DNA of 64,000 nt. It comes from a marine gamma proteobacterium HTCC2148. Lineage in GTDB: Bacteria > Pseudomonadota > Gammaproteobacteria > Pseudomonadales > Halieaceae. The notes beneath the pieces are model-generated. The model did no database searches. It was not told the DNA's origin and saw only the letters and a program-made list of their open reading frames with translations. The stretch is taken from the NCBI GenBank assembly GCA_000156295.1, contig DS999223.1:81343-145342 (forward strand), read 5' to 3'. This document shows, in pieces, positions 37,275 to 45,822 of the stretch. Made by a program: the position numbers and the translations under genes. The stretch's first letter is position 1; every line of letters begins with the position of its first letter.

Positions 37275-37761
37275 TCCCAATCCAACTCAGGTTTTGTTCG
37301 TTTGTCTGGGCAATATCTGCCGGTCGCCGACCGCACATGGTGTGTTTGAATCCATCGTTAAAGAGCGCGGCTTGCAGGAGTCAATTCATATCGACTCCTG
37401 TGGTACGGGCGATTGGCACATTGGCTACGCACCCGATCCTCGTGCGGTAACAGAGGCGGCGAAGAGAGGCTATGACCTTGGTGAACTGAGAGCGCGACAG
37501 GTTGAGCCTCGGGACTTCGGTGAATTTGATTATATTCTGGCAATGGATGAAAAGAACCTTTCCGATTTAAAAGCGATGTGCCCAGCGACGTTCTCTGGCT
37601 TCCTCGGGCTATTCTTGCCTTTCGATACGGCAGCGACGGTGCGGGAAGTCCCCGACCCTTACTATGGCGGTGATGAGGGATTCACGGGTGTGTTGGATAT
37701 GATCGAGGCCGCAAGCGAGGGACTGCTGCAGGAGATTTGCGGTGCAAATACTTCCGGCTGA
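37267..37761 (+). CDS. Low-molecular-weight protein tyrosine phosphatase
   Basis: A 164-residue LMW-PTP. The catalytic P-loop C-x5-R-S is seen at the N-terminus as [20 protein letters not shown], and the acid-loop Asp lies in VPDPYYGG near the end, as expected. Substrate in vivo is unknown; it lies between kdsB and murB in Pseudomonas as well. Start ATG 37267 overlaps kdsB by 8 nt; the frame open to 37189 lies inside kdsB and is rejected. Its end overlaps murB by 20 nt, so translation is probably coupled. Confidence 0.95.
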   Translation: MTSPNPTQVLFVCLGNICRSPTAHGVFESIVKERGLQESIHIDSCGTGDWHIGYAPDPRAVTEAAKRGYDLGELRARQVEPRDFGEFDYILAMDEKNLSDLKAMCPATFSGFLGLFLPFDTAATVREVPDPYYGGDEGFTGVLDMIEAASEGLLQEICGANTSG

Positions 37762-38770
37762 ATCCCTGAGGCCATATAACTCGCTTTCCCTTGAGGCTTC
37801 TGCTGCCGCGCTGGCGCTGGTTGATACTGATCAGGAACTCAGTAAAGCGCTGGACTGGTCCAGAGCTCAGGGGCTTGCGGTTCTGCCGCTGGGGCAGGGC
37901 AGTAATGTCGTAATCGTCGATGACCTTGAAGCACTGGTTGTCCGTCAACAGGGCACAGGCTTCAAGGTACTCGGCGAAAGTGATCATGAAGTTTCTTTGC
38001 GGGTGAGCGCGGGGCAAGACTGGCATTCACTGGTAGAAAAAACGCTGGGGCAGGGCCTTTACGGTCTGGAAAATCTGGCGTTGATACCGGGCACTGTTGG
38101 AGCGGCACCGATTCAAAATATCGGCGCTTATGGCGTTGAACTTGACCGTTTTGTTCGAGCGGTGCAAGCGATGGATATAGAGACTGGGGAGCATCTCGTG
38201 TTAACGCGCCAAGAGTGTGCTTTTGGGTATCGCGATAGTGTGTTCAAGCATGAATTGAGAGATAAAATCATTATCACAGCGGTAGACCTGTGCCTCTCCC
38301 GTGAACCTGTAACTGCGGTGACTTATCCGGCTTTGCAAGCGGAATTAGATGACAGCGGCATACGCGAACCGACTCCGCGAGATGTGTATTGCGCTGTCGT
38401 TAACGTGCGTCGCAGACGTTTGCCTGATCCCGCGGAAGAACCCAATGCGGGCAGCTTTTTTAAAAATCCGGTTATTGAACAAAGGCAGGCGGAAGCCTTG
38501 TCGCGAGAGTTCGGTTCAATGCCGGTGTTTGTCCAGCAGGATAATCGAGTCAAGGTTCCGGCGGCCTGGCTTATTGATCAGATAGGCTGGAAAGGACATC
38601 GCCAGAACGGTGTAGGCGTGCATCCTGGGCATGCTCTGGTGTTGGTTAACTACGGAGGAGATTCCGGTAAAGCGCTTTTGCATTTGGCCGCTGATATTAG
38701 CGCCTCTGTAAGCGAGCGCTTTGATATCAATCTGGAAATTGAGCCCCGCGTATATGGTTTGCCACAGTGA
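37742..38770 (+). CDS. murB: UDP-N-acetylenolpyruvoylglucosamine reductase
   Basis: A 342-residue MurB, the same length as E. coli MurB (type I). It reduces UDP-GlcNAc-enolpyruvate to UDP-MurNAc with NADPH through FAD. The FAD domain contains LPLGQGSNVVIVDD and YGLENLALIPGTVGAAPIQN followed by IGAYGVE; the catalytic Ser is in NAGSFFKNP and the late Glu in EIEPRVYG. Start GTG 37742 lies 20 nt inside the phosphatase gene; its TGA overlaps the uvrC GTG. Cytoplasmic peptidoglycan precursor step. Confidence 0.97.
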   Translation: MQILPAESLRPYNSLSLEASAAALALVDTDQELSKALDWSRAQGLAVLPLGQGSNVVIVDDLEALVVRQQGTGFKVLGESDHEVSLRVSAGQDWHSLVEKTLGQGLYGLENLALIPGTVGAAPIQNIGAYGVELDRFVRAVQAMDIETGEHLVLTRQECAFGYRDSVFKHELRDKIIITAVDLCLSREPVTAVTYPALQAELDDSGIREPTPRDVYCAVVNVRRRRLPDPAEEPNAGSFFKNPVIEQRQAEALSREFGSMPVFVQQDNRVKVPAAWLIDQIGWKGHRQNGVGVHPGHALVLVNYGGDSGKALLHLAADISASVSERFDINLEIEPRVYGLPQ

Positions 38771-40605
38771 ACGAGTTTGATAACAAGGCCTTCATAAGCA
38801 CACTGACTACCAGACCCGGCGTCTACCAGATGTATGACGAAGCGGGAAAATTACTCTACGTCGGCAAGGCGAAAAATCTCAAAAATCGGGTAGGTAGCTA
38901 CTTTCGTGCCAGCGGACTCACCGATAAAACCCTCGCGCTGGTATCGAGAATTCATGATATTCAGGTGACCGTCACTTCCACTGAAGTAGACGCGCTGTTG
39001 CTTGAGCACAACCTGATCAAGAATTATCAGCCGCCCTACAATATTTTACTTAAGGACGATAAGTCCTTCCCGTACATTTACATTTCAACGGATAAATATC
39101 CGCGTATTTCTTTGCACAGGGGTGCTCAAAAAGGGAAAGGGCATTACTTCGGTCCTTATCCCAGTGCCGGTGCGGTGCGAGAGTCGCTGCATTTTCTGCA
39201 AAAAGTGTTCAAAGTAAGACAGTGTGAAAATAGTTATTTCCGCAACCGGTCCAGGCCGTGTTTGCAGCATCAGATCGATCGCTGCACTGCTCCGTGTGTA
39301 GACATAGTGACAGAGGATGACTATGGCCAGCAGGTAGAAAACACCAGCTTATTCCTGCGTGGAAAATCTCAGCAACTGATGGTCAGGCTAGCCGATGATA
39401 TGGAGCAGGCGGCTGCAAAACTTGAATTTGAATCAGCGGCTGTGCTGCGTGATCAGTTAGCTCAACTGCAGCATGTGCAGGCGAGTCAGGGCATTGAGGG
39501 GGTTAAGGGCGACCTTGATATTCTCGCTGCAGCGGTGGACACAGGGCGGGCATGTGTGCAGGTTTTGTTTGTGCGCGGTGCCAGAGTGCTGGGCAGTAAA
39601 ACCTACTACCCGCCTTTGAAGCTGGAAGAATCGCCAGGCGAAGTGCTAGCGGCTTTTGTGCCACAGTATTACCTTAACGGTACGCGGGCGGTGCCGGGTG
39701 AAATCATCGTCAATGAAGAGCCAGACAGTGTGTCTGCTCTGGCGGAGGCGCTTTCGGTGCAGGCAGAGCGCAAGGTGCAATTGCGCAGTCGCGTGCGTGA
39801 CGCCCGAGCACGCTGGCTTCGCTTGGCGCAGCAAACGGCTGAAACTAACCTCGCAGCGCATCTTGCCGGCAAGCAAACTGTGCAGGCGCGCTTGCAGGCG
39901 CTGCAAGAGTGTCTGTCATTGCCAGAGGTGCCAGAGCGTATGGAGTGCTTTGACATTAGCCATAGCTCTGGCGAAGCCACGGTCGCCTCTTGTGTTGTGT
40001 TTGACCAGAATGGTGCCCGTAAAAGCGACTATCGAAAATTCAATATAGAAGGTATCACCGGAGGCGATGATTACGCTGCCATGCAACAGGCGCTCGAGCG
40101 GCGTTACAAGCGGCTCAAGTCTGGAGAGGGTACCCAGCCCGATATACTCTTTATTGATGGCGGTAAAGGTCAGGTGTCCCAGGCCATGGGGGTGCTGGAA
40201 GATCTGCAGATCAGTGGCGTATTGGTTATTGGGGTTGCCAAAGGCGCAACACGTAAAGCAGGGTTCGAAACCCTGATCGATGGGGCCACCGGGCGCGAGT
40301 CGCAGTTACCGGGGGACAGCCCCGCGCTGCATTTGATTCAGCAGATTCGTGATGAGGCGCACCGGTTTGCGATTACGGGGCATCGCGCACGCCGGGATAA
40401 AGCCCGGCAACGATCAGTGCTTGAAGATATTCCCGGGGTTGGAGCCAAGCGGCGCAGGGAATTGCTGCGCCACTTCGGCAGCGCCTCTGGTGTTGTGAAT
40501 GCGAGCGTTGAAGAGTTGAAGAAAATTTCAGGAATAAGTGCCACAATGGCGGCACAAATTTACGATCATTTACACGACGTGGGTGATAATGCAGACAGGA
40601 AGTAG
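38767..40605 (+). CDS. uvrC: Excinuclease ABC subunit C
   Basis: A 612-residue UvrC (E. coli 610), the dual-incision nuclease of nucleotide excision repair. N-terminal GIY-YIG domain: RPGVYQMYDEAGKLLYVGKA with the catalytic Tyr/Arg; central UVR region near residue 205; C-terminal RNase H-like domain with CFDISHSSGEATVASCVVF and LFIDGGKGQV; final tandem helix-hairpin-helix with IPGVGAKRRRELLRHFGS. The GTG start overlaps murB by 4 nt. pgsA follows, the usual uvrC-pgsA arrangement. I see no SOS box upstream. Confidence 0.97.
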   Translation: MNEFDNKAFISTLTTRPGVYQMYDEAGKLLYVGKAKNLKNRVGSYFRASGLTDKTLALVSRIHDIQVTVTSTEVDALLLEHNLIKNYQPPYNILLKDDKSFPYIYISTDKYPRISLHRGAQKGKGHYFGPYPSAGAVRESLHFLQKVFKVRQCENSYFRNRSRPCLQHQIDRCTAPCVDIVTEDDYGQQVENTSLFLRGKSQQLMVRLADDMEQAAAKLEFESAAVLRDQLAQLQHVQASQGIEGVKGDLDILAAAVDTGRACVQVLFVRGARVLGSKTYYPPLKLEESPGEVLAAFVPQYYLNGTRAVPGEIIVNEEPDSVSALAEALSVQAERKVQLRSRVRDARARWLRLAQQTAETNLAAHLAGKQTVQARLQALQECLSLPEVPERMECFDISHSSGEATVASCVVFDQNGARKSDYRKFNIEGITGGDDYAAMQQALERRYKRLKSGEGTQPDILFIDGGKGQVSQAMGVLEDLQISGVLVIGVAKGATRKAGFETLIDGATGRESQLPGDSPALHLIQQIRDEAHRFAITGHRARRDKARQRSVLEDIPGVGAKRRRELLRHFGSASGVVNASVEELKKISGISATMAAQIYDHLHDVGDNADRK

Positions 40606-40609
40606 GTTT

Positions 40610-41182
40610 TTGACGATCAATGTACCCAATACGCTGACTTTGCTCCGTATCTGCCTTATCCCAGTGCTGGTCGTTGTGTTCTACATGCCCTTTAAAAATC
40701 ATTTATTAGTGGCGGCCGGTATTTTCGGTTTCGCCGCCGCGACCGACTGGGTTGACGGTTATCTTGCCCGCAAATTAGGCCAGATGACGGCTTTTGGTGC
40801 ATTTCTCGACCCTGTAGCTGACAAGCTCATGGTTGCGGTCGCACTGGTGCTGTTGGTAGAACGCCACGATACGCAGCTGTTTACTCTAGCGGCCTGCGTT
40901 ATCATTGGTCGGGAGATCGTGGTCTCGGCTCTGCGGGAGTGGATGGCAGAGCTTGGAGAGCGAACCTCAGTAGCCGTGTCCTACGTTGGCAAGGTAAAAA
41001 CCGCTTTCCAAATGATTGCAATTACGGGTCTTTTGGCCATTGATCCTGCCACTCATGAGAGCTGGCTGCTGGCACTGTGCTACGTGGTTTTGTATGTGGC
41101 GGCGATATTGACCCTGTGGTCTATGTTCGTCTACCTGAAAGCGGCCTGGGTGGTGATGAAAGAACGCGATAATTCTTTTTAA
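40610..41182 (+). CDS. pgsA: Phosphatidylglycerophosphate synthase
   Basis: About 190 residues (E. coli PgsA 182), an inner-membrane CDP-alcohol phosphotransferase making PG-phosphate from CDP-diacylglycerol and glycerol 3-phosphate. The family motif DG-x2-AR-x8-G-x3-D-x3-D is seen as DGYLARKLGQMTAFGAFLDP followed by VADKL. Four to five hydrophobic helices. TTG 40610 (giving TINVPNTLTLLRI) has AGGA 9 bases upstream and lies just after the uvrC stop; ATG 40589 inside uvrC adds seven residues and is the alternative. A strong promoter and tRNA genes follow. Confidence 0.93.
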   Translation: MTINVPNTLTLLRICLIPVLVVVFYMPFKNHLLVAAGIFGFAAATDWVDGYLARKLGQMTAFGAFLDPVADKLMVAVALVLLVERHDTQLFTLAACVIIGREIVVSALREWMAELGERTSVAVSYVGKVKTAFQMIAITGLLAIDPATHESWLLALCYVVLYVAAILTLWSMFVYLKAAWVVMKERDNSF

Positions 41183-41216
41183 TTCAGTTGCTTGCGAGAT
41201 TATTGTGGAATTGCTG

Positions 41217-41244
41217 TTGACACTTGGCTCTCGGTGCATACAAT
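41217..41244 (+). promoter_or_regulatory. Promoter of the tRNA-Gly/tRNA-Cys unit
   Basis: TTGACA at 41217-41222 (exact -35) and TACAAT at 41239-41244 are 16 bp apart, and the discriminator after it is GC-rich (AGGCGCCTC), as in stringently controlled stable-RNA promoters. Transcription would start near 41251, about 37 bases before the first tRNA. Confidence 0.75.
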
Positions 41245-41287
41245 AGGCGCCTCTTGAACGTACGCCGCCCTGCGGGGTACGCCTGAA

Positions 41288-41363
41288 GCGGGAATAGCTC
41301 AGTTGGTAGAGCGCAACCTTGCCAAGGTTGAGGTCGCCGGTTCGAACCCGGTTTCCCGCTCCA
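41288..41363 (+). tRNA. tRNA-Gly (GCC)
   Basis: A 76-nt tRNA including an encoded CCA. Acceptor stem GCGGGAA pairs with TTCCCGC; the D-loop is AGCTCAGTTGGTAGAGC; anticodon GCC at 41321-41323 sits in a 7-nt loop closed by ACCTT/AAGGT; the T-arm is CCGGTTCGAACCCGG. First of the pair after pgsA, as glyW-cysT in E. coli. Confidence 0.98.
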
Positions 41364-41398
41364 AATTATCTTCAACAAGACTGGTCCTCAGTCGATAT

Positions 41399-41472
41399 GG
41401 CTCGGTGGCAGAGTGGTAATGCAGCGGATTGCAAATCCGTCAACGCCGGTTCGATTCCGACCCGAGCCTCCA
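41399..41472 (+). tRNA. tRNA-Cys (GCA)
   Basis: A 74-nt tRNA with encoded CCA. Acceptor GGCTCGG pairs with CCGAGCC and the discriminator base is T, the cysteine identity element. Anticodon GCA at 41431-41433; T-arm CGCCGGTTCGATTCCGACCCG region. It lies 35 bp after tRNA-Gly. A tRNA-Leu usually comes next in E. coli and Pseudomonas; here it is 9.1 kb further on. Confidence 0.98.
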
Positions 41473-41665
41473 TTTTTCATACAGGTATCCAAAGACTGAA
41501 TCATGCAGCAAGCGCTCATTGTGTCGCGCGTCTCGATGCTTGCTTTGGGCTGTTGGTGCCATTTTGGTGCTAGTTTTCTATGCTTAAAGGTTCCAAAATG
41601 CCCGCGGATGTTTGCTATGCTAAAAGCAGAGCAAAGCAACGTTTTTACAAGAGGATGGCAGTTTG

Positions 41666-42118
41666 ATGACAGCAAGTGGCCCCTGGAGTTTGGATGAAGT
41701 CGCACAGTGGTTAGGAGAATGTCGATTCCCGATTCGGCTCGCATGTACCGCTGCCGATGGCTTTCCGCGCGTCGTATCAGTCTGGTTTCTATATAAAGAA
41801 GGATCCTTCTTCAGCGTTTCCCATCGCAATTCATCGCTGGTTAAGTTGCTTGCGGCATCGCCTCGTGTTGGTTTTGAAGTTTCGCCGAACGAACCTCCGT
41901 ACCATGGCGTGCGAGGTCAGGGAATGGCTACGCTGATCTCTGAGGGCGCCGGCGATGTGCTCAACCAGGTGATTGACCGATACCTTGGAGAAACCAACAG
42001 TTCACTGGCGCAGTGGTTGCTGTCTCGGGTGGATGACGAGGTCATCATAAGGGTGGAACCGCAACGCTTTTTCAGCTGGGACTATCGAAACCGGATGGAA
42101 TCACCTACGCAGGAGTAA
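41666..42118 (+). CDS. Pyridoxamine 5'-phosphate oxidase-like flavin-binding protein
   Basis: A 150-residue split-barrel protein of the PNPOx-like family. The core begins ECRFPIRLACTAADGFPRVV and continues SVWFLYKEGSFFSVSHRNSS, the strands that bind FMN or F420 in this fold; a later strand has VRGQGMATLI. It is not PdxH itself (too short and lacking its C-terminal motif). Substrate unknown; relatives often act as small flavin reductases or heme-related proteins. ATG 41666 has AGAGGA about 11 bases upstream; TTG 41663 is next to it. It converges on the sirtuin gene with a 14-nt overlap of coding ends. Confidence 0.82.
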   Translation: MTASGPWSLDEVAQWLGECRFPIRLACTAADGFPRVVSVWFLYKEGSFFSVSHRNSSLVKLLAASPRVGFEVSPNEPPYHGVRGQGMATLISEGAGDVLNQVIDRYLGETNSSLAQWLLSRVDDEVIIRVEPQRFFSWDYRNRMESPTQE

Positions 42119-42944
42119 CGCCAGCAGCAATGTTGGGGAGCAGCGTTTCGGCCGCTTCATCCAGCTTTAGTGTCGCCATAGAGTCGGCTCGGGTTGCGCC
42201 AGGGTTGATAATCGCTATCGCTTTGCCGGTGGCTTGCGCGTGCTTGCAAAAGCGGAAACCTGAATAAACCTGTAGCGAGCTGCCAATCACCAGGAGCGCA
42301 TCGGCTCGGTCCAGGGCAGTCATGCTGGACTCAACTCGAGCCCGAGGGATGTTCGCTCCGAAGAACACGACATCAGGCATCAGGTTGCCGCCGCACTGAA
42401 TGCAGGGTGGAACGTCGAAATCGTCCAGCTCAGTATCAGGTAGTTCACTGTCACCGTCGGGGCGCATGTCCCCGCTAGACAGCACTTGTGCTGAATTGTG
42501 GCTCAACAAACGCTGTTGCATTGTCCGTCTTTCCGTGAGGTCCTCGCAGGATAAACATCGCACCCTATCCAGTCTGCCATGTAAATCCAGTACACTGCGA
42601 CTACCTGCGCGCTGATGCAACCGGTCTACATTTTGCGTAATTAAAAACTCCAGGCGACCGTCGGCTTCTAATGCAGTGAGTGCCCTGTGTGCGGCATTGG
42701 GCTGGGCATCGTTAATCGTTGGCCAGCCCGCCATTGACCTCGCCCAATAGCGTCGCCGGGTTGCTGCATGATTAACAAAGTCGTTGTGCTGGATAGGCTT
42801 GCGATGCTGCCATTGCCCTAAGCCGTCGCGATAGGCGGGGATGCCGGAAGCGACGCTAATGCCTGCGCCGGAAAGTACTACCAGCTTGGGATGGAGCTGT
42901 AGGAATTCGGCCAATCTGCTGGTGGGGCATTCTTCTGTGTTCAT
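42105..42944 (-). CDS. Sir2-family NAD-dependent protein deacylase
   Basis: A 279-residue sirtuin. Motifs: LVVLSGAGISVASGIPAYRD (NAD loop), ITQNVDRLHQRAG, the catalytic His in LDLHGRL, four zinc cysteines (RCLSCEDL and PPCIQCGG), PDVVFFG, and VIGSSLQVYSG. The insert between the two Cys pairs is long (about 50 residues, acidic), and the overall pattern resembles the SIRT4-like class rather than E. coli CobB. It uses NAD+ to remove acyl groups from lysines. Diverges from the epimerase gene (89-bp gap) and overlaps the PNPOx-like gene at its end. Confidence 0.93.
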   Translation of the reverse strand: MNTEECPTSRLAEFLQLHPKLVVLSGAGISVASGIPAYRDGLGQWQHRKPIQHNDFVNHAATRRRYWARSMAGWPTINDAQPNAAHRALTALEADGRLEFLITQNVDRLHQRAGSRSVLDLHGRLDRVRCLSCEDLTERRTMQQRLLSHNSAQVLSSGDMRPDGDSELPDTELDDFDVPPCIQCGGNLMPDVVFFGANIPRARVESSMTALDRADALLVIGSSLQVYSGFRFCKHAQATGKAIAIINPGATRADSMATLKLDEAAETLLPNIAAGVTPA

Positions 42945-43033
42945 AGGAAAAGTATACGTCTCAGGGTTTGTCAGCAGATCTCTGATCCACGCGAGAGTTT
43001 AAGCGTACATAGTAAAAAACGGAGTAACGTTCG

Positions 43034-43924
43034 ATGCAAATTCTGGTCACAGGCGGAACGGGGTTCATTGGCGACGCGCTGCTGCCCGCATTGCGGACAG
43101 CAGGCCATGAGCTCATTGTCTTATCACGACAAACATTATCGAACACCACAGACACTACCTATGTCCGTGCATTGACGCAGTTATCAGCAGAAACGCAAGT
43201 GGACGCTGTTATCAATCTTGCTGGGGCATCGCTTGCCGGCAAGCGATGGAATACTCGTTACAAGAATGAAATTGTCGATAGCCGGATGAATATTACCGGA
43301 GAACTGATCCTTTGGATCGAGTCACGGGAGCAGCGACCAGCGGTGTTACTGAGTGCCAGCGCGATTGGTTACTACGGTCATCACGGGGACGAAAGGCTCG
43401 ACGAGCAGGGGAGCAGAGTTCCTGGTTTTTCCCAAAACTTGTGTGAGGAGTGGGAGTCAGTTGCAGAGAAAGCGGCGAAATTAGGTGTTCGAACTTGTCT
43501 GCTACGGCTCGGTGTTGTTCTCGATAGTGATGGCGGTGCATTCCAGCAAATGGCACCACCGTTCAAGCTTGGCGTCGGCAACTGGATCGGAAGCGGTCGG
43601 CAATGGCTCAGTTGGATTCACCGCACAGACGTTGTTGCAGCGATGCTGTTTTTGCTGGCAGGCGATGCTTTGGAAGGGGCCTACAATCTCACTGCCCCGG
43701 AACCGGTGACGAGCAAGGGCTTTAGTGAGGCTATGGGGCAGGTGTGCAAGCTCTGGATTAGCTTGCCGGTGCCCGCGATAGTGATGCGCCTAATGCTGGG
43801 TGAGATGGCCCAAGAGCTGTTGATTAGCGGGCAGCGCGTGGTGCCCGATCGATTGCAAGCGGCTGGTTTTGAATTCATGTACCCCGATTTGGATCAAGCT
43901 TTAGCTGAAATTGTGAGCACCTAA
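43034..43924 (+). CDS. TIGR01777 family NAD(P)-dependent epimerase (SDR39U1-like)
   Basis: A 296-residue extended short-chain dehydrogenase. It opens with the nucleotide motif ILVTGGTGFIGDALLPAL, has DAVINLAGASLAGKRW typical of TIGR01777, and a YYGHHGDE segment at the expected active site position. The C-terminal domain has DLDQALAEIV. These proteins have no firmly assigned substrate. In several bacteria a homologue is in the light-induced regulon of CarH/LitR-type MerR regulators; a MerR-type gene follows 210 bp downstream. Start ATG 43034 has CGGAG 9-10 bases upstream. Confidence 0.92.
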   Translation: MQILVTGGTGFIGDALLPALRTAGHELIVLSRQTLSNTTDTTYVRALTQLSAETQVDAVINLAGASLAGKRWNTRYKNEIVDSRMNITGELILWIESREQRPAVLLSASAIGYYGHHGDERLDEQGSRVPGFSQNLCEEWESVAEKAAKLGVRTCLLRLGVVLDSDGGAFQQMAPPFKLGVGNWIGSGRQWLSWIHRTDVVAAMLFLLAGDALEGAYNLTAPEPVTSKGFSEAMGQVCKLWISLPVPAIVMRLMLGEMAQELLISGQRVVPDRLQAAGFEFMYPDLDQALAEIVST

Positions 43925-44134
43925 AACTGCGTTGCACACTGGCTTAGGCCGCCGTCGCAGATACGGCTGCTGGCGCGGCCAGTGAGCGCGGGGTCACGGC
44001 GGGCCCATAGGTTGCGCGTCCGAGCAGCACGAGCGGCAGTGAAAGGCGGGTCCCAGGGAATAATGGGATTGACGAAACATCCATATTTTGAATGGCTGCG
44101 TACTATTACTGAAACCTTCATTTGGTGTAGTAAA

Positions 44135-45121
44135 ATGACAGAGCAACAACTTCAAGCAAGACCGCTGTACGGCATTGGCACGGTAGCTAGACTGACTGGT
44201 CTAAAGCCTGACACCCTGCGTGTCTGGGAGCGGCGTTATAGTCTGGGAGCAAGCCAGAAATCGGAAACCGGAAGGCGACAGTATACCCAGGCAGATCTTG
44301 AGCACTTGCAGCTGGTATCGGCATTACTGTCTTCTGGCTCGCGCATCGGTGAGATCGCGTCGAGCGAGAGAAAAACGCTTGAGAGGTTAGTCGAGGCTTG
44401 CACCGACAAGCCGCGGACACAGGTCGCTAAAAAGCCCAGTGTAGTATTCGTGGGTGAAGCAATTTGTGACTGGCTAGGTGATCACCAGGGCTGCCTGACA
44501 GGGGTGAGCGCTCAACTAGCCTCTACGAGACTGGAAGCAGTCGACTTAGATATTTTCGCCGGCGTCGAAGACGTGGACCTGCTCGTAGTAGCCTGCGATC
44601 GGATGAATACTGGGCAGATGAGTAAGCTGAACCAGTTGCGAGAAATTGTAAACCCAACGTCCGTGCTGGTGTTGCAGTCAGGGATGAGCGAGAGCTGGTT
44701 GAACGAGCTTAGCTCGGAAGGCATTGCGAACATGGCGTTTCCACCGGACCGGGCGGAGTTAGCATTTCACATCACTCGCAGCTCTGCGGAAAAAGCAACG
44801 CGTGACGGCATCAACAGCCTTGCGGATCTAGTGACAGCTAGGCCGCGATTGCACACAGAGGCTGGTCTAGCCGAGGCTTTGACGATGGAAACCAGCATCG
44901 CCTGTGAATGTCCGCAGCACTTATCAGGCCTAATCACTCAGTTGGCCGAATTCGAGGCCTACTCAGCGGAGTGTTCGGCTGACAGCTGGAAAGACGCGGC
45001 AGTGCACTCGTGCATTTATGCCTACGCCAGTCAGGCGCGGTGGCTGATGGAAAAAGCGTTGGATATGGCTCTACAAAGTCACGAAGACGAAGTGGGCCAG
45101 AAGCGTCTCAAAAGCGCCTGA
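44135..45121 (+). CDS. MerR family regulator, CarH/LitR-like architecture
   Basis: A 328-residue protein: N-terminal MerR helix-turn-helix (residues 10-75; YGIGTVARLTGLKPDTLRVW and ERRY), then a Rossmann-like middle (about 95-205, VVFVGEAICDWLGDH to AELAFHI) and a helical C-terminal region with CECPQHLSGLITQLAEFEAY and ARWLMEKALDMAL. Length and order match the cobalamin-sensing CarH/LitR class, but I do not find the W-x9-EH or E/DxH-type B12 ligands, so a light-sensing role is doubtful. ATG 44135 is chosen; the frame from 43982 encodes a non-conserved Arg/Ala-rich stretch. Target genes unknown; the epimerase gene upstream is a candidate. Confidence 0.82.
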   Translation: MTEQQLQARPLYGIGTVARLTGLKPDTLRVWERRYSLGASQKSETGRRQYTQADLEHLQLVSALLSSGSRIGEIASSERKTLERLVEACTDKPRTQVAKKPSVVFVGEAICDWLGDHQGCLTGVSAQLASTRLEAVDLDIFAGVEDVDLLVVACDRMNTGQMSKLNQLREIVNPTSVLVLQSGMSESWLNELSSEGIANMAFPPDRAELAFHITRSSAEKATRDGINSLADLVTARPRLHTEAGLAEALTMETSIACECPQHLSGLITQLAEFEAYSAECSADSWKDAAVHSCIYAYASQARWLMEKALDMALQSHEDEVGQKRLKSA

Positions 45122-45202
45122 CAGGGCGGTTGCAATAGGCCGCGTTGAGCATAGAATTGATCTGGCAAACCCGCAGTGCGGGTTCACCAGAGGGGCCAAA
45201 GC

Positions 45203-45364
45203 TTGAGTAGAACAGGGAAGTTTGTAGGAGTAGTTGGGACGGCAGTAATGTTTGCCTTTAGTGTCTGGATGTTTCAGCAAACGGGCGACTGGGTGGCTGC
45301 AGTGTTTGTTTTAGGTAGTCTCGCCTACGGTGTGTTCTTTTTTCTCCAAGAGGTGTCGGAGTGA
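45203..45364 (+). CDS. Small two-helix membrane protein
   Basis: A 53-residue protein starting TTG 45203, with AGAGGGG 7 bases upstream. Almost the whole chain is hydrophobic: VGVVGTAVMFAFSVWMF then AAVFVLGSLAYGVFFFL, two helices joined by QQTGDW, with positive charges at the N-terminus (SRTGK). Its TGA overlaps the GTG of the LEA14-like lipoprotein gene (GTGA), which supports real translation. No family recognised. Confidence 0.6.
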   Translation: MSRTGKFVGVVGTAVMFAFSVWMFQQTGDWVAAVFVLGSLAYGVFFFLQEVSE

Positions 45365-45819
45365 GTGCAGGTGTGCGCCGGCACTTTCTTGGCATCATCG
45401 TTTTGTTACTCTCGGCCTGTGCGACGCTGATTCCAGAAGTCGATCCACCAAAGATATCGCTTGAGAGTTTTCGCCCTCTGCCTTCCGCGGGTGCTGTCCC
45501 ACGCTTCGAAATAAAGCTGCGTATTGTCAATCCGAATAAGCAGAGTTTTGATATTGCGGGGATCAGTTATGGGGTGGAGATTCAGGGCAAAGAGTTAATA
45601 AGCGGTGTTACTAATGAGGTCCCGGTATTAGCTGCCTATTCTGAAGAGGTGGTAACACTCGATGCTGGCTTGCAGTGGTTCCAGCTGGTGCGCCTGCTCG
45701 CTGGAGCCGGTAAAGTGGCCGGCGACAGTCTCGACTATCGTTTTACTGCGAAAGTTGATTTTAATGGCTTTGTGCCAACGCAGCGGGTTGAGGAAACAGG
45801 GTCCTTTACATTGAACTGA
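45361..45819 (+). CDS. LEA14-like lipoprotein
   Basis: A 152-residue LEA type 2 (WHy domain) protein. An N-terminal signal ends in the lipobox LLSAC with Cys20, so it is probably a lipoprotein. The body has the expected beta-sandwich motifs PRFEIKLRIVNPNKQSFDIAG and SYGVEIQGKEL. WHy proteins in bacteria are linked to desiccation and outer-membrane stress; function here is inferred from fold. GTG start overlaps the small membrane protein; its stop lies three bases from the stop of the convergent NSS transporter. Confidence 0.87.
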   Translation: MSAGVRRHFLGIIVLLLSACATLIPEVDPPKISLESFRPLPSAGAVPRFEIKLRIVNPNKQSFDIAGISYGVEIQGKELISGVTNEVPVLAAYSEEVVTLDAGLQWFQLVRLLAGAGKVAGDSLDYRFTAKVDFNGFVPTQRVEETGSFTLN

Positions 45820-45822
45820 CCT

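Noticed and set aside
43982..44134. 51-residue N-terminal extension of the MerR-type protein
   Set aside because: The extension is Arg/Ala/Gly-rich without structure; MerR proteins start just before the HTH, and ATG 44135 fits that.
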